Shown: positions 7,658 to 16,380 of the stretch, piece after piece | Numbering within the stretch: the stretch's first letter is position 1 | How the letters are laid out: each line of letters begins with the position of its first letter | Origin: Chara braunii | Taxonomy: Eukaryota > Streptophyta > Charophyceae > Charales > Characeae | Direction: 5' to 3' | Length of the DNA: 21,165 nt | Assembly: GCA_003427395.1 (NCBI GenBank) | Contig: BFEA01000218.1 | Coordinates: 2,096,803-2,117,967 of the forward strand | Notes under the pieces: model-generated | The model's input: only the letters and a program-made list of their open reading frames with translations | Database searches by the model: none | What the model was told of the DNA's origin: nothing | Position numbers and translations under genes: made by a program

Positions 7658-7890
7658 GGTTGTCACAGACTAGTTTCTGAGACTTGCTGCCGTTCTTGCG
7701 AGGGGTTCGGGCCAACAGTCTGCTAAGATTTGGTAGGGTGGGTGTGAGAAAAGTCGACCACTTTGAGAAGGGATACCGCTAACTCTGGGGAACGCCGCGA
7801 GCAAATCAACAATCAAATGCATCCTGGGAAGTCTGTTAGGGGTTGAACCTCCTCATGAGTCCGTTAAAATCCGAAGAAACGGTCCGGCAC
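7658..7890 (+). mobile_element. Hammerhead-carrying repeat element, copy B
   Basis: Homologous to copy A over its length: left end GTCACAGACTAGTTTCTGAG, then GACTTGCTGCCGTTCTTG, GTCGACCACTTT, ATCCTGGGAAG, GGTTGAACCTCC and GAAACGGTCCGGCAC. Spacing between landmarks is nearly the same as in A. The left end again resembles the inverted right end. It lies between a CT array (7,586-7,611) and a longer CT array (7,923-7,965). It is non-coding, and boundaries are approximate. Confidence 0.6.
7831..7884 (+). ncRNA. Decayed type III hammerhead-like fold (copy B)
   Basis: Same architecture as copy A. Stem III pairs GUCUGU (7,831-7,836) with ACGGUC (7,879-7,884) with one mismatch and one G-U. The cleavage triplet would be GUU, which is permitted. 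Stem I is the hairpin 7,838-7,851. The core reads CUCAUGA instead of CUGAUGA (7,852-7,858), so the essential G5 is lost. Stem II keeps three of five pairs, and GAA is at 7,876-7,878. The G5 change should abolish cleavage, making this a relic. Confidence 0.45.
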
Positions 7891-7918
7891 ATCCATGCTC
7901 TTTTGTCAGGTGGAATCT

Positions 7919-7922
<4 letters not shown>

Positions 7923-7967
<45 letters not shown>

Positions 7968-8077
7968 TGGCCCCGCTGCGCGCGCGCACATACACACGCA
8001 CACTAACCAATATCACATCCACACCTACCAAAGACGCTGAACCGATCAAATCTCTCTCTCTCTCTCTCTCTCTCACG

Positions 8078-8100
<23 letters not shown>
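7923..8100. repeat. CT and CA microsatellites
   Basis: Pure CT at 7,923-7,965, a second CT array at 8,051-8,074, then CA at 8,079-8,100 after a short interruption. The Leu/Ser and His/Thr frames here are artefacts. Confidence 0.95.
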
Positions 8101-8109
<9 letters not shown>

Positions 8110-9035
8110 TACACGCAAAGAAAACGCTGCCGTTTCAAGCACTTCGATTGCCTGACCGATCGAGTATGCGCGGCCAAAGGCCCCCTAATTAACAAATTAG
8201 AGCGGAAAAAACAATAGACCACCACGCGCAGCGACAGCATTTTAGCAGCAACAAGACCAGCACCGTGCACACACGGAGCACGCATTACTAACCGCGTTCC
8301 GTTCAACGAACACTCAATAGCTACACAGAAAAAAGAAAAAGAAAAAACGTAACGAAAAAGAAAGTAGAGGACGAAAGTCTACCACAAGGTAGGTCATACA
8401 ACGTGTAGAAAAGAAAGAGAAGTGACAGCCGCGAATCAGAAAATAGAGGACAGCAAAGTTTCAACACCAGGAAGGCATGAAGCTTGAGAGAGAAAGGGCG
8501 AGAGGAGAGCCAAGAGAGCTTCGGAGCAAAACAACAGGGGGAAGGGTTCCCGCGAGCCTGTCTTGAACTTCACATCTAGTGGCCCGTCTTCAAAGCGGAC
8601 ACGCCTTAAAAAACAGGGCGTCAACAAAAAAAAAGGAAGTGTAGCAGAGAAAACGCGAGAGGAGCGGGAAAAACGAGGAGAACAGGAAAAAACGCCGAGG
8701 AGACGAAACGACTAGCAAGAGAAGAAAACGAAGAAGAGAGAGAGAAGAAAATGAAGAAGAGAGAGGACGGAGAAGGAAGGAGAGAAAAGAGAGAACCTGA
8801 GAGAGCGGAGCTAGTGAACAGGAGGAAACGCCGACAAGGGGGAGAAGAAAGACACGCAAACGGATGAGAGACAAAGAGGACATGACCAGAGACCATTGAG
8901 AAGAGAGATAATAGAAGGAACAGGGATGGAGAAGGGGCGACACCGACCATAAGGTCCTGTTTTCTGGGTAAAAAAACGACAGGAGGGGGGGATGGTGGAA
9001 AACGTAAGAATAAGGAATTAAAAAAAAAAAAAAAG
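8101..9035. other. No gene recognised; purine-rich from about 8,320
   Basis: The sequence is A/G-rich with many GAGAGA and GGAGAA motifs. The two overlapping 162- and 165-codon minus-strand frames (9,118-8,590) consist of Ser/Leu/Phe runs and have no domain signature. I see nothing that supports a gene. Confidence 0.55.
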
Positions 9036-9165
9036 GCCAACTGTCGACATACAGACTCTGGTTCGAATCCAGATACAATCAGACGAACAGGAATAAAAAC
9101 ATCATTCTGAATTACCAAAAAGGATCGGTCAGTTCAAGGACGATATCTCAATGATATCTCAAGGA
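9036..9165 (+). mobile_element. tRNA-derived SINE, copy 2 (5'-truncated)
   Basis: Box B GGTTCGAATCC is perfect at 9,060-9,070 and followed by AGATACAATCAGACGAAC. The 3' region (CTGAATTACC, GGTCAGTTCAAGGACGATATCTC) matches copies 1 and 4. Box A is missing: the copy begins after an A-run at about CCAACTGTCGACATACAGAC, so it is truncated at the 5' end. Its last bases (CAATGATATCTC) repeat the preceding GATATCTC. Confidence 0.7.
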
Positions 9166-9173
9166 CCGTCACC

Positions 9174-9242
9174 CAAAAAAAAAGGGGGTTAAGGAACCCA
9201 AAAAAAAAAAGGGGGTTAAAGAACCCAAAAAAAAAAGGGGGG
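9174..9242. repeat. 28-bp tandem repeat of A-run plus GGGGGTTAAGGAACCC
   Basis: Two full and one partial unit. Each has about ten A residues followed by GGGGGTTAA-GAACCC, which is itself a small hairpin (GGGTT with AACCC). Confidence 0.85.
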
Positions 9243-10087
9243 AGAAAACGAAAAACGCTGATTAGATAGAAGGAGAGAAAGAGGCAAGGGAGAGAAGAAG
9301 ATAGAGAAAAACGCAAAGCAACGGGAATCGAGAAAGACTCGGGCAATCATTGCTGACAAGATTGAGAAGTACAGACCAGAAGGGTGTCAGTTGTTGTTTA
9401 TAAGAATTTCTAGTTCGACCGACAGCACAGCACATCATGAGACGACACGCAACACACGCCATGGAGGAAGACGAGACAGAGTAGAGACGTGGATGACAGG
9501 TTGAGCGCTGGCTGCCCCCATCCCTGCTGTGTGTCACAAGGACCAACTTGCAACGAAGCCAAAAGGCGAAGAGGTAAAGAAAAGGAGAAGAAGACCAAAC
9601 CTGACAGAGAAAGAAAGCCAATCAATCAAACAAAGCAAATGACACATCCCACAGATAATCCAATTGCCACAAAGCAAATAACACATACCAGAGATCGACA
9701 TATATATTATATATAAAAGAAAAAGAAAAAATATTTATAAAAAAAAAACGACGAGAAAAGGGTGGGTGGAGGTTAGAAACGCGGAGGATACAGAGAAGGC
9801 CTTAAAAGAGAATTTAAAAAACAAAAAAAAACTTACAGGTAGAAGACCGAAAAGGAAGAATCCTCCCCTTTTTTTTAATCCTCTTGAAGGCTATGACAAG
9901 CGTCAAAAAAGGGCCATAGCCGTGGAATAACGGGACAAGGACGCAAAAAACAAGAATGAAAAGGCGATGGAACAGCTGAGAGGGAGGGGGGAGGGACTGT
10001 GAGGAGGCGCCGCGCCCCTGGTACATGGAAGGAAAAAGAGAGAACGAAAAGTATAAAGGGAAGGAAGCAAAAAGAGAGGAGTAACCA
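9243..10087. other. No gene recognised; A/G-rich
   Basis: A CAAAGCAAATRACACA motif occurs twice, 39 bp apart (9,631 and 9,670), and once at about 5,192. An AT-rich patch with TATATATTATATATAAA lies at 9,697-9,717. No credible coding frame. Confidence 0.5.
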
Positions 10088-10166
10088 GCTGGCCTAGCTC
10101 AGTCGGTACACCCCAGAACTGAGCTGTTGAAATAGAGACCCCGAGTTCGCACTGCATTTGAGCCAT
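10088..10166 (+). mobile_element. tRNA-derived SINE, copy 3 (3'-truncated)
   Basis: Box A TAGCTCAGTCGG at 10,095-10,106, followed by TACACCCCAGAACTGAGCTGTTGAAATA and a degraded box B (GAGTTCGCACT, 10,143-10,153). Homology to copy 4 stops near 10,160, where MITE sequence begins. The 3' half is therefore missing or displaced. Confidence 0.65.
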
Positions 10167-10216
10167 CTTTCAGTCTAGATACAGCTATAATGACTGTACG
10201 TTGTATTCGGGGGGAA
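10167..10216. mobile_element. Pogo-like MITE, right-half fragment
   Basis: The sequence from TTTCAGTCTAGATACAGC through ATAATGACTGTACGT to ATTCGGGGGGA aligns with 10,628-10,675 of the full copy. The left half is absent. It lies between SINE copies 3 and 4, so at least two insertion or deletion events are recorded here. Confidence 0.6.
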
Positions 10217-10385
10217 AATGTAGCTCAGTTGGTACACCCCTAAAACTGAACTGTTGAAATACAGACCTGAGTTCGAACTCCACTAGAAGCAGATGAGTAC
10301 AAATAGTGCAATTTTTTTTATTTATTTTTTTTATTTTTTTTTTCTGAATGACCTAGGGCCTTTAAGTTCAATTGATGATATCGTT
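10217..10385 (+). mobile_element. tRNA-derived SINE, copy 4 (best promoter)
   Basis: Box A TAGCTCAGTTGG (10,221-10,232) matches the consensus, and the box B-like AGTTCGAACTCC lies at 10,270-10,281, about 49 nt downstream. A T-rich expansion (10,311-10,343) interrupts the body. The shared 3' end CTGAATGACCTAGGGCC, then AGTTCAATTGATGATATC, closes the copy. The spacing and boxes suit transcription by RNA polymerase III, but the internal T-runs would terminate it early. Confidence 0.75.
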
Positions 10386-10575
10386 TTTAGAAGAAAGAAC
10401 TTCACTTGCCAAGTTGGCATTTAAGAGAGGGAAAAAAAAAAAAAAAAAAAAAAAAAAGGAGAGAGCGGAGAACCGAGGACGAGTACTGACCATTTAGAAT
10501 GTAGACAAAGTCGGTTACTTAATATTTCAACAGTGGGAGAGGGGAAGCGTAATGACATCGAAAGGACAGGAAACA
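10386..10575. other. No gene; 27-nt A-run
   Basis: A run of about 27 A residues lies at 10,431-10,457, followed by unassigned sequence up to the second MITE. Confidence 0.6.
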
Positions 10576-10681
10576 GCGTATTCTCCCGAATATAACGCCC
10601 CGTCATTATAGCGGTATTTGGGCTATTTTCAAGTCCAGATGCAGCGATAATGACCGGGCGTCCTATTCGAATGAAGACGGT
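10576..10681. mobile_element. Pogo-like MITE, copy 2
   Basis: About 106 bp. The left terminal repeat GCGTATTCTCCCGAATATAA then CGCCCCGTCATTATAGC is mirrored on the right by GCGATAATGACCGGGCG then TCCTATTCGAATGAAGACGG. A TA follows the right end. It is homologous to 7,001-7,111 in both termini, and its interior contains the TTTTCAAGTCCAGATGCAGC segment shared with the 10,167 fragment. Non-coding. Confidence 0.7.
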
Positions 10682-11057
10682 AGGAGAAGAACAGGCGAAT
10701 TAGAGGAGATATAATAGGAAAGTGGAACGGGCATCGCGGGGAGCAGTTCATGGCAGACGAGATGTGCACGGAACAGAAGAGAGGGGAAGAGGTATAGCGA
10801 TCGCAAGAGGAAAGAGAGGAGTGAGGAGAGCGAGAGAGTAGGAAACGAGAGGAAATGACATGAAGAGAACACTACAGCCGTCGAAAAGTAACGACCGCAA
10901 CGACAATAAGACGGAGGCAGAAGGCCTACACACGAACAGCAAAAGAGTGGGAGAGGAGGCGGTAGGTTAGTAGGAAAGGAGAGGAATAAGAGAGGAGAGG
11001 ATGAGCAAGTTCCGCACGAGAAGAGCAAGAGAGTGGGAGAGTGGTAGGTGAGTATGT
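10682..11057. other. No gene recognised; purine-rich
   Basis: GA-rich sequence leading into the minisatellite. The long minus-strand Ser/Leu/Pro frames (219 codons from 11,322, 169 codons from 11,435) cover this and the minisatellite and are compositional. Confidence 0.55.
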
Positions 11058-11278
11058 GAGTAGGAGAGGAGAGAAGGAAAGTAGGAGAGTAGGAGAGTAG
11101 GACAGTAGGACAGTAGGAGAGTAGGAGAGAAGGAGAGAAGGAGAGTGGGAGAGTAGAAGAAGGAGAGTAGGAGAAGGAGAGTAGGAGAGTAGGAGAGTAG
11201 GAGTAGGAGAATAGGAGAAGGAGATTAGGAGAGAAGGAGAGTAGGAGAGAAGGAGAGAAGGAGAGAAGGAGAGAAGGC
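11058..11278. repeat. GGAGAGTA-type minisatellite
   Basis: Some 25 tandem variants of an eight-to-nine base unit (GGAGAGTA, GGAGAGAA, GGACAGTA) form a nearly pyrimidine-free plus strand. The array ends six bases before the tRNA-like head of the next SINE. Confidence 0.9.
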
Positions 11279-11283
11279 ATCCA

Positions 11284-11720
11284 GCGGCCGAGCTCAATTG
11301 GTTGGGCACGCGCAAGTGGCATTCAGGAGGCCGCGGGATCAATCCCCATGGCCGCCTGTGGCACGTTTGGTGCCAACCAACGAGATGGTCAGCTGGATCC
11401 TCCCCGTCGGGATTAGTAGGGTGTTCAGCCAACACGGGTGCGACTGCTTGTGGGTGGGTGGGTTGCGTGTGGTGTGTGGGAGATTGTTGTGTTGGCCTTA
11501 GACACTGCTGTTACTCGAGAGGCGGTGGGGGGAGATGAAAAGGGAGGCGCAGCTGCTGGCAAATGCTCGGTCCTTGTGTTAGCCGGGCCCCCACCGGCGG
11601 GCCCAACCCTGATCCCTAAACCACTAGGGCAAGGGGCAAACGTGCAATTACCTCCCCCTCCACCGAGAGAGGTAACCTCCTTTCACCAAGAGAGGTAGGT
11701 AGCTACGCTCGCAGGGCTGC
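11284..11720 (+). mobile_element. Second SINE family with tRNA-like head
   Basis: The first 72 bases (11,284-11,355) have tRNA size and layout: GCGGCC at the start pairs with GGCCGC at the end, a D-arm GCTC with GGGC encloses AATTGGTT, and a T-arm-like GGGATCAATCCCC sits at the box B position. The box A equivalent is GAGCTCAATTGGTT. The T-loop is degenerate (ATCAATC rather than TTCGANN) and no clear anticodon arm forms, so this is not a working tRNA gene. About 360 bp of GC-rich body follows, including a G-run cluster (11,451-11,489) and a CCGGGCCCCCACCGGCGGGCCC inverted motif. The 3' boundary is uncertain. Confidence 0.55.
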
Positions 11721-12776
11721 CCTGTCTGTATAGCCTTAGGGGAAGTGGTAGGTTGGTCGTGAAAGATGGAAAGAATTTGAGAGAAGAATATATATATAGT
11801 GTAGTTTAAGGGAGGGAACAACGTGAAGGCGATGAAAAAACAACGTCGGCAATGATCGCTACCGATTGGGAGAATCCCTCCGTTAGTTCAAGCTTCTACG
11901 TCGAGAGGGGAGGAGGGGAGGAGGGGAGAAGGGGGAGAAAGGGGAGAAGGGGGAGAAAGGGAAGAAGAGGAGAGAGGGAGAGGAGCGAGGAGCGCATTTT
12001 GGCCACCAATCAACCAGAAAACGTCAAGGTCACATGTGATTAGCCGTAACACCACTTGCCAGTCCTCTTTCTCCGTCTGACGCTTTGCAATAACCTCCCC
12101 CCCTTCAGCAGGACGGTGTGCAATTCCATCTGTATGCTCAGTAATTTTTCGTGCTCAGATTCATAAATAAGCTGCAATAACCCGATGTTTATGTCCAGTG
12201 CAAGACGGTAGAAACAGCAAAACCCTGGTTACACATGCGCATTCGATTCCCAGCTCAACCACCAGATGTGGAGATGACACACAGTGCCACGTGGCTCACA
12301 CCTGTCGCCTTACGAGCTCATATGCACTTCAATCAGATTCGCAACGAGGAATCCTTTTATTTATTACTAGCAAGTGCTTTTTTTATGGCAAGCCTACGGT
12401 CAATTTTCGAGAGGTGCGAGCTATGACGCAATATGGCATGGCGACGGCGCAACGGCGCGATAGCACCCCGTCAGCATTTCTACTCCCTGCATACCCTTCT
12501 TCCCCGGATTTAACCCACTCTCATCATGAATGTATTGATGACAGGTTTCCCATCACCAACAATTACGTACTAGACTTAAAAATGAAGCCTATTCGCTGTG
12601 ATCGGCCGCAGACGATACGCATTTGACGAAGGGCATGTTGAGGGTTCTCATGGCAAACAATCACAAATGATCATAATAATACCTAGAAGCTGTTGGAAGC
12701 AGAGATGGGTTCCATTGTGGCACCATCGGAATTAGAGCCAGAAGGGGGAGAATGGGGAAGAGGGGGAAGAGGGGAA

Positions 12777-12777
<1 letters not shown>
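11721..12777. other. No gene confirmed; one unassigned 142-codon frame
   Basis: A GGGGAGAA purine array lies at about 11,905-11,985. The plus-strand frame 12,198-12,626 (142 codons) is the least repetitive open frame in the window but matches no family I know, has no obvious domain and starts within an ATG-poor context. A box B-like CATTCGATTCC at 12,240-12,250 suggests a tRNA-derived repeat at its start, which argues against a gene. Confidence 0.45.
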
Positions 12778-12809
<32 letters not shown>

Positions 12810-12814
12810 GAGAG
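12778..12814. repeat. (GA)n microsatellite
   Basis: GA dinucleotides with one GC interruption. Confidence 0.95.
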
Positions 12815-13930
12815 GATGCTCACATTGACGCATGACGAAGGAAGGAACAACATGAACGAGTGAAGAAGATGAACGTCGATCAGGAGTACACATCGACATT
12901 ACCTGTGCCCATCAGCTCGTCGAGTAAAGCCCTCTGTGCATCCACCATCTTCGCCGCCGCTGATACGACCCTCAACGGCTAATTGATACAAGATGACCAA
13001 CTAACTCCTTGACCTGAAAGCCTGAGTGAGCCCGCCAACTAACTGTTTTCCCCCTAACTTCTCCACTCCCTCCCTTCCTCTCATCCACCTAGCTACCGTA
13101 GCTAGCTAGCCTACCACCGGCGTCACCGAGTGGGATCACCGACCAAGTACCCTCCTGCCAGTTTCCCCACCAGATGGGCGTACACCCCGCCAAGCCCCGA
13201 AAAACCGTTCCCGCGCGTGACTCTCGCTCACGCCGCTTGAGGAGTTCAAATTCTCGTCCTCAGCTTCGTATTGTGTGCTGTTGACCGTCGGTGCGACGAA
13301 GGGCTCGAAGGTCCGTCCGACCGACCGACGGACCAACCGCGAAGCAAACACACCCCGCGCATGCGCTGCGGCGTGAGCGCAAGCGCGGCACTGCTAACCG
13401 ACAAAAAGCTGGCTACTAGCCACCATCGCAAGTACCGGTTTCCGCTCTCTGCTTCTGTATGCCACTTCATCACATCACACCGCATCACATCACATCACAT
13501 CGCATTCAATTTGCATATTACAATACAATACATGCCGGCGCGTGGTGGTGTTCGTGCGCCGAACGATCCATCGGCCTCCACACAAAAGCCCTTAGCCACT
13601 CCGTTGAACTCTTGCCGGGGCGGTTCGCAAGAGAACTACCGCGGTGGGGTGCCTCCGCTCTGCCCTCCGCTGGCAGCCGTGGGCTCGACCGAAGTCCCTT
13701 CGCCGGGTAGCTGAGCACGTCTCCATCTGGTCGATCAGATGTCGACAAGTTGTCTTGTGGGCCCGAGCGCGCCGCAGGATGTTCACACCACGCACAAGGT
13801 AGTTTTGTGGCTGCTAAAGAACTGTTAGACCATGCCAAGCGTGGTGGCGCAGCCCGGAGGAGTCGGGAGGAGTGAGGCGTGGACCCAGAGGACAAAATGT
13901 CGGGAAAAGCACACCGCCAGTAGTTTTCCC
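12815..13930. other. No gene recognised; CATCA microsatellite inside
   Basis: More balanced composition, with a (CATCA)n-like array at 13,467-13,505 and CCGACCGACCGACGGACC near 13,316. Overlapping frames of 147, 83 and 162 codons on both strands contradict one another and show no motifs. A GC-rich stretch at 13,600-13,800 is unlike its surroundings and may be part of an unrecognised element. Confidence 0.45.
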
Positions 13931-14101
13931 GGACCCCACTGGAAAAAGGAGGCCCCTTGGAAAGCCAATTCTTTGTGGAATGGGCCGCTTTTCGGGACCC
14001 GACCATCTGGAAACAGATCCCGGAAAATCACAGATTGGGGTTTCTACGTTGTTCCAGTGTAAACCACAGATTGGGGTTTCTACGTCGTTCCAGTGGGGTC
14101 C
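13931..14101. repeat. 14-bp perfect inverted repeat enclosing a 36-bp tandem repeat
   Basis: GGACCCCACTGGAA at 13,931-13,944 is exactly inverted as TTCCAGTGGGGTCC at 14,088-14,101. Near the right end, CAGATTGGGGTTTCTACG starts at 14,031 and again at 14,067 (period 36), each followed by a TTGTTCCAGTG-like block. That block is part of the right inverted arm, so the terminus appears to have been duplicated. A small TIR element is possible. Confidence 0.6.
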
Positions 14102-14340
14102 ACCCCTGAGTAGCCTATATGCATGGCCCGTGTTTTTTTTTTTTTTGTTCCCATGAAAAAGTGAGCAATCCACTGTGTACCGCGCAGGGCGCCGGAGCGA
14201 GGAGCATGACAGGCGAGGTGGCACTTTTCTCACTCCTCCCGCCTCCACCACCATCGATCGACCGCCGTGGACTCTGGGCCTCGCCACACCACTCTCGAAA
14301 TGTGAAAAAAAAAACAAAAAATGTGGCGGGTGCATCTGGC

Positions 14341-14524
14341 CATGTTCTAGCGGGAAGTTCATTCCCATTTTGCGAATTTCGAGAATGGTGTGGCAATGCC
14401 CTGAATCCTACCTTTGGGCCTCGCTGCACTACTCAGCACAAGCACAAAAGACAAAACTATAGCGATGTATACTTTCATGTTCTAGCTGAAGATTCATTCA
14501 CATTTTGCACAGTCGGTGAGTGGT
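14341..14524. repeat. Diverged direct duplication, offset 135 bp
   Basis: CATGTTCTAGCGGGAAGTTC at 14,341 and CATGTTCTAGCTGAAGATTC at 14,476 open two similar blocks of about 50 bp, both continuing with ATTC-CATTTTGC and ending in a GTG-GTGG motif. Confidence 0.6.
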
Positions 14525-14553
14525 GGAGCGAGGGCGTTTGGTCGTCCCTTCCC

Positions 14554-14640
14554 TCACTTATTAGACCCCGCCTGGCCCAAAACAACCCTTAAAAAAATCA
14601 CTTATTAGACCCCGCCTGCCCCAAAACAACCCCCCCCCCA
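14554..14640. repeat. 44-bp tandem repeat, two copies
   Basis: TCACTTATTAGACCCCGCCT then G-CCCAAAACAACCC starts at 14,554 and 14,598, with the A-run between copies marking the junction. Confidence 0.85.
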
Positions 14641-14688
14641 AAAAAACGCCCACTCGAAAAGGAAGGTCGACCAACCTAAAAAAGGAAA

Positions 14689-15170
14689 GGTCGGGCGACG
14701 CCCACCGCCACCAAAGAACGACCTATTGCCACCTACTGTTGGTCGCCCGCACTCCAACCTCTGAGCCGACCGTTTGGCCTACTGGTTTGTGCTTTGCCCC
14801 CGACCGCGCACCTTCTCGACGCCCCATAAGCCTCGTTAAAAGGTCGTCAATATTCTTTTTTAGTAAAGTCAAACTACACGACAAAGTGCAATAGGGTAAG
14901 ACGCAGCCTTTGGCTGCGAATTGTCAAAGAGGGAATCCTCACAAACAACCCGGAGGTAACCAGGACACTGGGATTTAATGCCCAACTTACTTTTAACCAA
15001 TCTGTATGCCTAGCTGATAAGCTGGAGTGATATGGAGTCTTTTGCTCTTTAAAACTGAATATTGTTTCCCCGCTACTGAGATTGAAACAAAAAACAAGGA
15101 AAAAAAAAAAAAAAAAAAAATTGCCAAAAACTTTGTCCAGGTCTAAAACGACCTGGTGGGCGACCGCCCC
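14689..15170. other. Possible element with imperfect GGGCG..CCCACC ends; otherwise unassigned
   Basis: GGTCGGGCGACGCCCACC at 14,689-14,706 resembles the reverse complement of GGTGGGCGACCGCCCC at 15,155-15,170 (about 13 of 15 core bases). Inside are a perfect seven-pair hairpin CGCAGCC-TTT-GGCTGCG (14,902-14,918) and an A-run at 15,099-15,120. No coding frame. The pairing is suggestive only, because similar GGTCG-type motifs recur nearby. Confidence 0.25.
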
Positions 15171-15759
15171 CTGTTGACACTCTTATCACAATCCATACCA
15201 AATACACAGGCATCCGAAGAAACAAACAGAATTAACCCATATTATAATCCTGATTACAACAAAAGGAGGAGCGGTATGGGAAAATAACAAAAGGTGACAC
15301 ATTTCACCTGTTGCTTATCTCCTGTGACTAAAATACTTAACCAAGTGTCCTAATACTCAAAACGAGTTACTTTAAACTGCGCGAAAGTTCACTGAAGTCC
15401 CTTGGAATCTTCTCACCGAAACATCCAAACCTGTCTTTGTCGTATGGGCTTATAAAGGCTCCAATAATTGTTCGTGCCGTTATTTGAAACCTTTACCCGT
15501 TTTCTAGTCTTTCTATCCCTGTTCTCTTGTTACCTAGGTACTATTGAGAAATTGCTTTCACTCCCTCATATAATCTTTTTTGTTTAAACCCCAGTCTAAA
15601 GCACTCAGAGGAGTCATTTCCTCTACCCTGATATTCTTCGGGCATTCTGACTCAACGTGTCCTCTACACATACATGTACATCCTCCCTTATCAAACTAAA
15701 CCAGTCTCAATTCAATTATTATCCGCCTGTAGTTAAGGGCACAAAGCGATTTTTCCTTC
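15171..15759. other. No gene recognised; probable LINE 3' region
   Basis: AT-leaning sequence similar in composition to the LINE to its right, lacking microsatellites. It may be the 3' untranslated region of the minus-strand LINE. I could not find a diagnostic poly(T) end on the plus strand. The best candidate is the short T-run at about 14,851-14,856. Confidence 0.35.
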
Positions 15760-16380
15760 ATGAACTGTGGCTAGCCATTGCCTACCCGTAGACCAAGTGT
15801 CCATAAACCACATCAAGTTTTTGTCCAGTTTACTGGATCACAATGTCGCCTGTTCCAGTCTGCGATAATATTTTGTCTCAGTCGTGAGTGGATCAAGTAC
15901 TTCGTTTCCAGGTCTGCCATCTGTGATCTCAGATAACTGATATAATAACTACTCGGCAGACTTGTACCACGTACCCAATCCACGTGATTCTGAGAGGTTG
16001 TCTGGGAGGCAGCCCATCAGAGCCCACTGTTTGTCTTATGACCATTCTTGGTCTGAGAACGGTTCCCAGGGTCAACCTACCACCTCCATATCCTCTGCAA
16101 TGCGGGGTAATCCCACCACAAGTGAGTTGTTGATTCATACGATCATACACAACGTTTGCATGTCATATTGATCTGCATTCCCTTGCTCGTAAGCCATATT
16201 GTCGAGGGTGTTACCAACCAGGAAAGCAGCCACATGGTAGAAGCCATCTTTTGTGAGAGAAGAGACACCAACTGTTTTCACAAGTCTGTCATTCTACTAG
16301 CAATTGCCTGCCTTGAGTTGGGGAGGGTGAATTCCCATCGCTCTGTCATGATAGTTTTTGGCAGTCGAGACGGTTGAAGG
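15760..16380 (-). pseudogene. LINE C-terminal zf-RVT zinc-knuckle region
   Basis: From 16,350 on the minus strand the frame reads MTERWEFTLPNSRQAIASRM, then a frame change gives KMASTMWLLSWLVTPSTIWL, then MTCKRCV, then STTHLWWDYPALQRIW. The spacing C-x2-C ... H-L-W-x2-P is the zinc-binding signature found after the RT in plant-type LINEs. The final cysteine of the usual WxCP is Y here. A possible C-terminal tail (SRLRQNIIADWNRRHCDP, about 15,860) follows in the same frame, and several stops interrupt it. The RNA- or DNA-binding role is known for the family, not shown here. Confidence 0.7.

Noticed and set aside
10221-10281. Genuine tRNA gene
   Set aside because: Boxes A and B are good but acceptor and anticodon arms do not form, and the same sequence recurs with a shared non-tRNA tail, so it is a SINE.
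10663-11435. Long minus-strand Ser/Leu/Pro frames resembling a secreted low-complexity protein
   Set aside because: They translate the GGAGAGTA minisatellite; the periodicity is that of the DNA repeat.
12197-12290. Another tRNA-derived SINE
   Set aside because: Only a weak box B-like CATTCGATTCC; no box A at the right distance and no second copy in the window.
12198-12626. 142-codon plus-strand open frame as a gene
   Set aside because: No domain, no repeat-free upstream context, and a tRNA-like box B at its start. In a repeat-rich region this length is expected by chance.
13600-13800. LTR or primer-binding site of an LTR retrotransposon
   Set aside because: GC-rich and different from its surroundings, but no paired terminal repeat, no tRNA-complementary site and no gag/pol frame could be identified.
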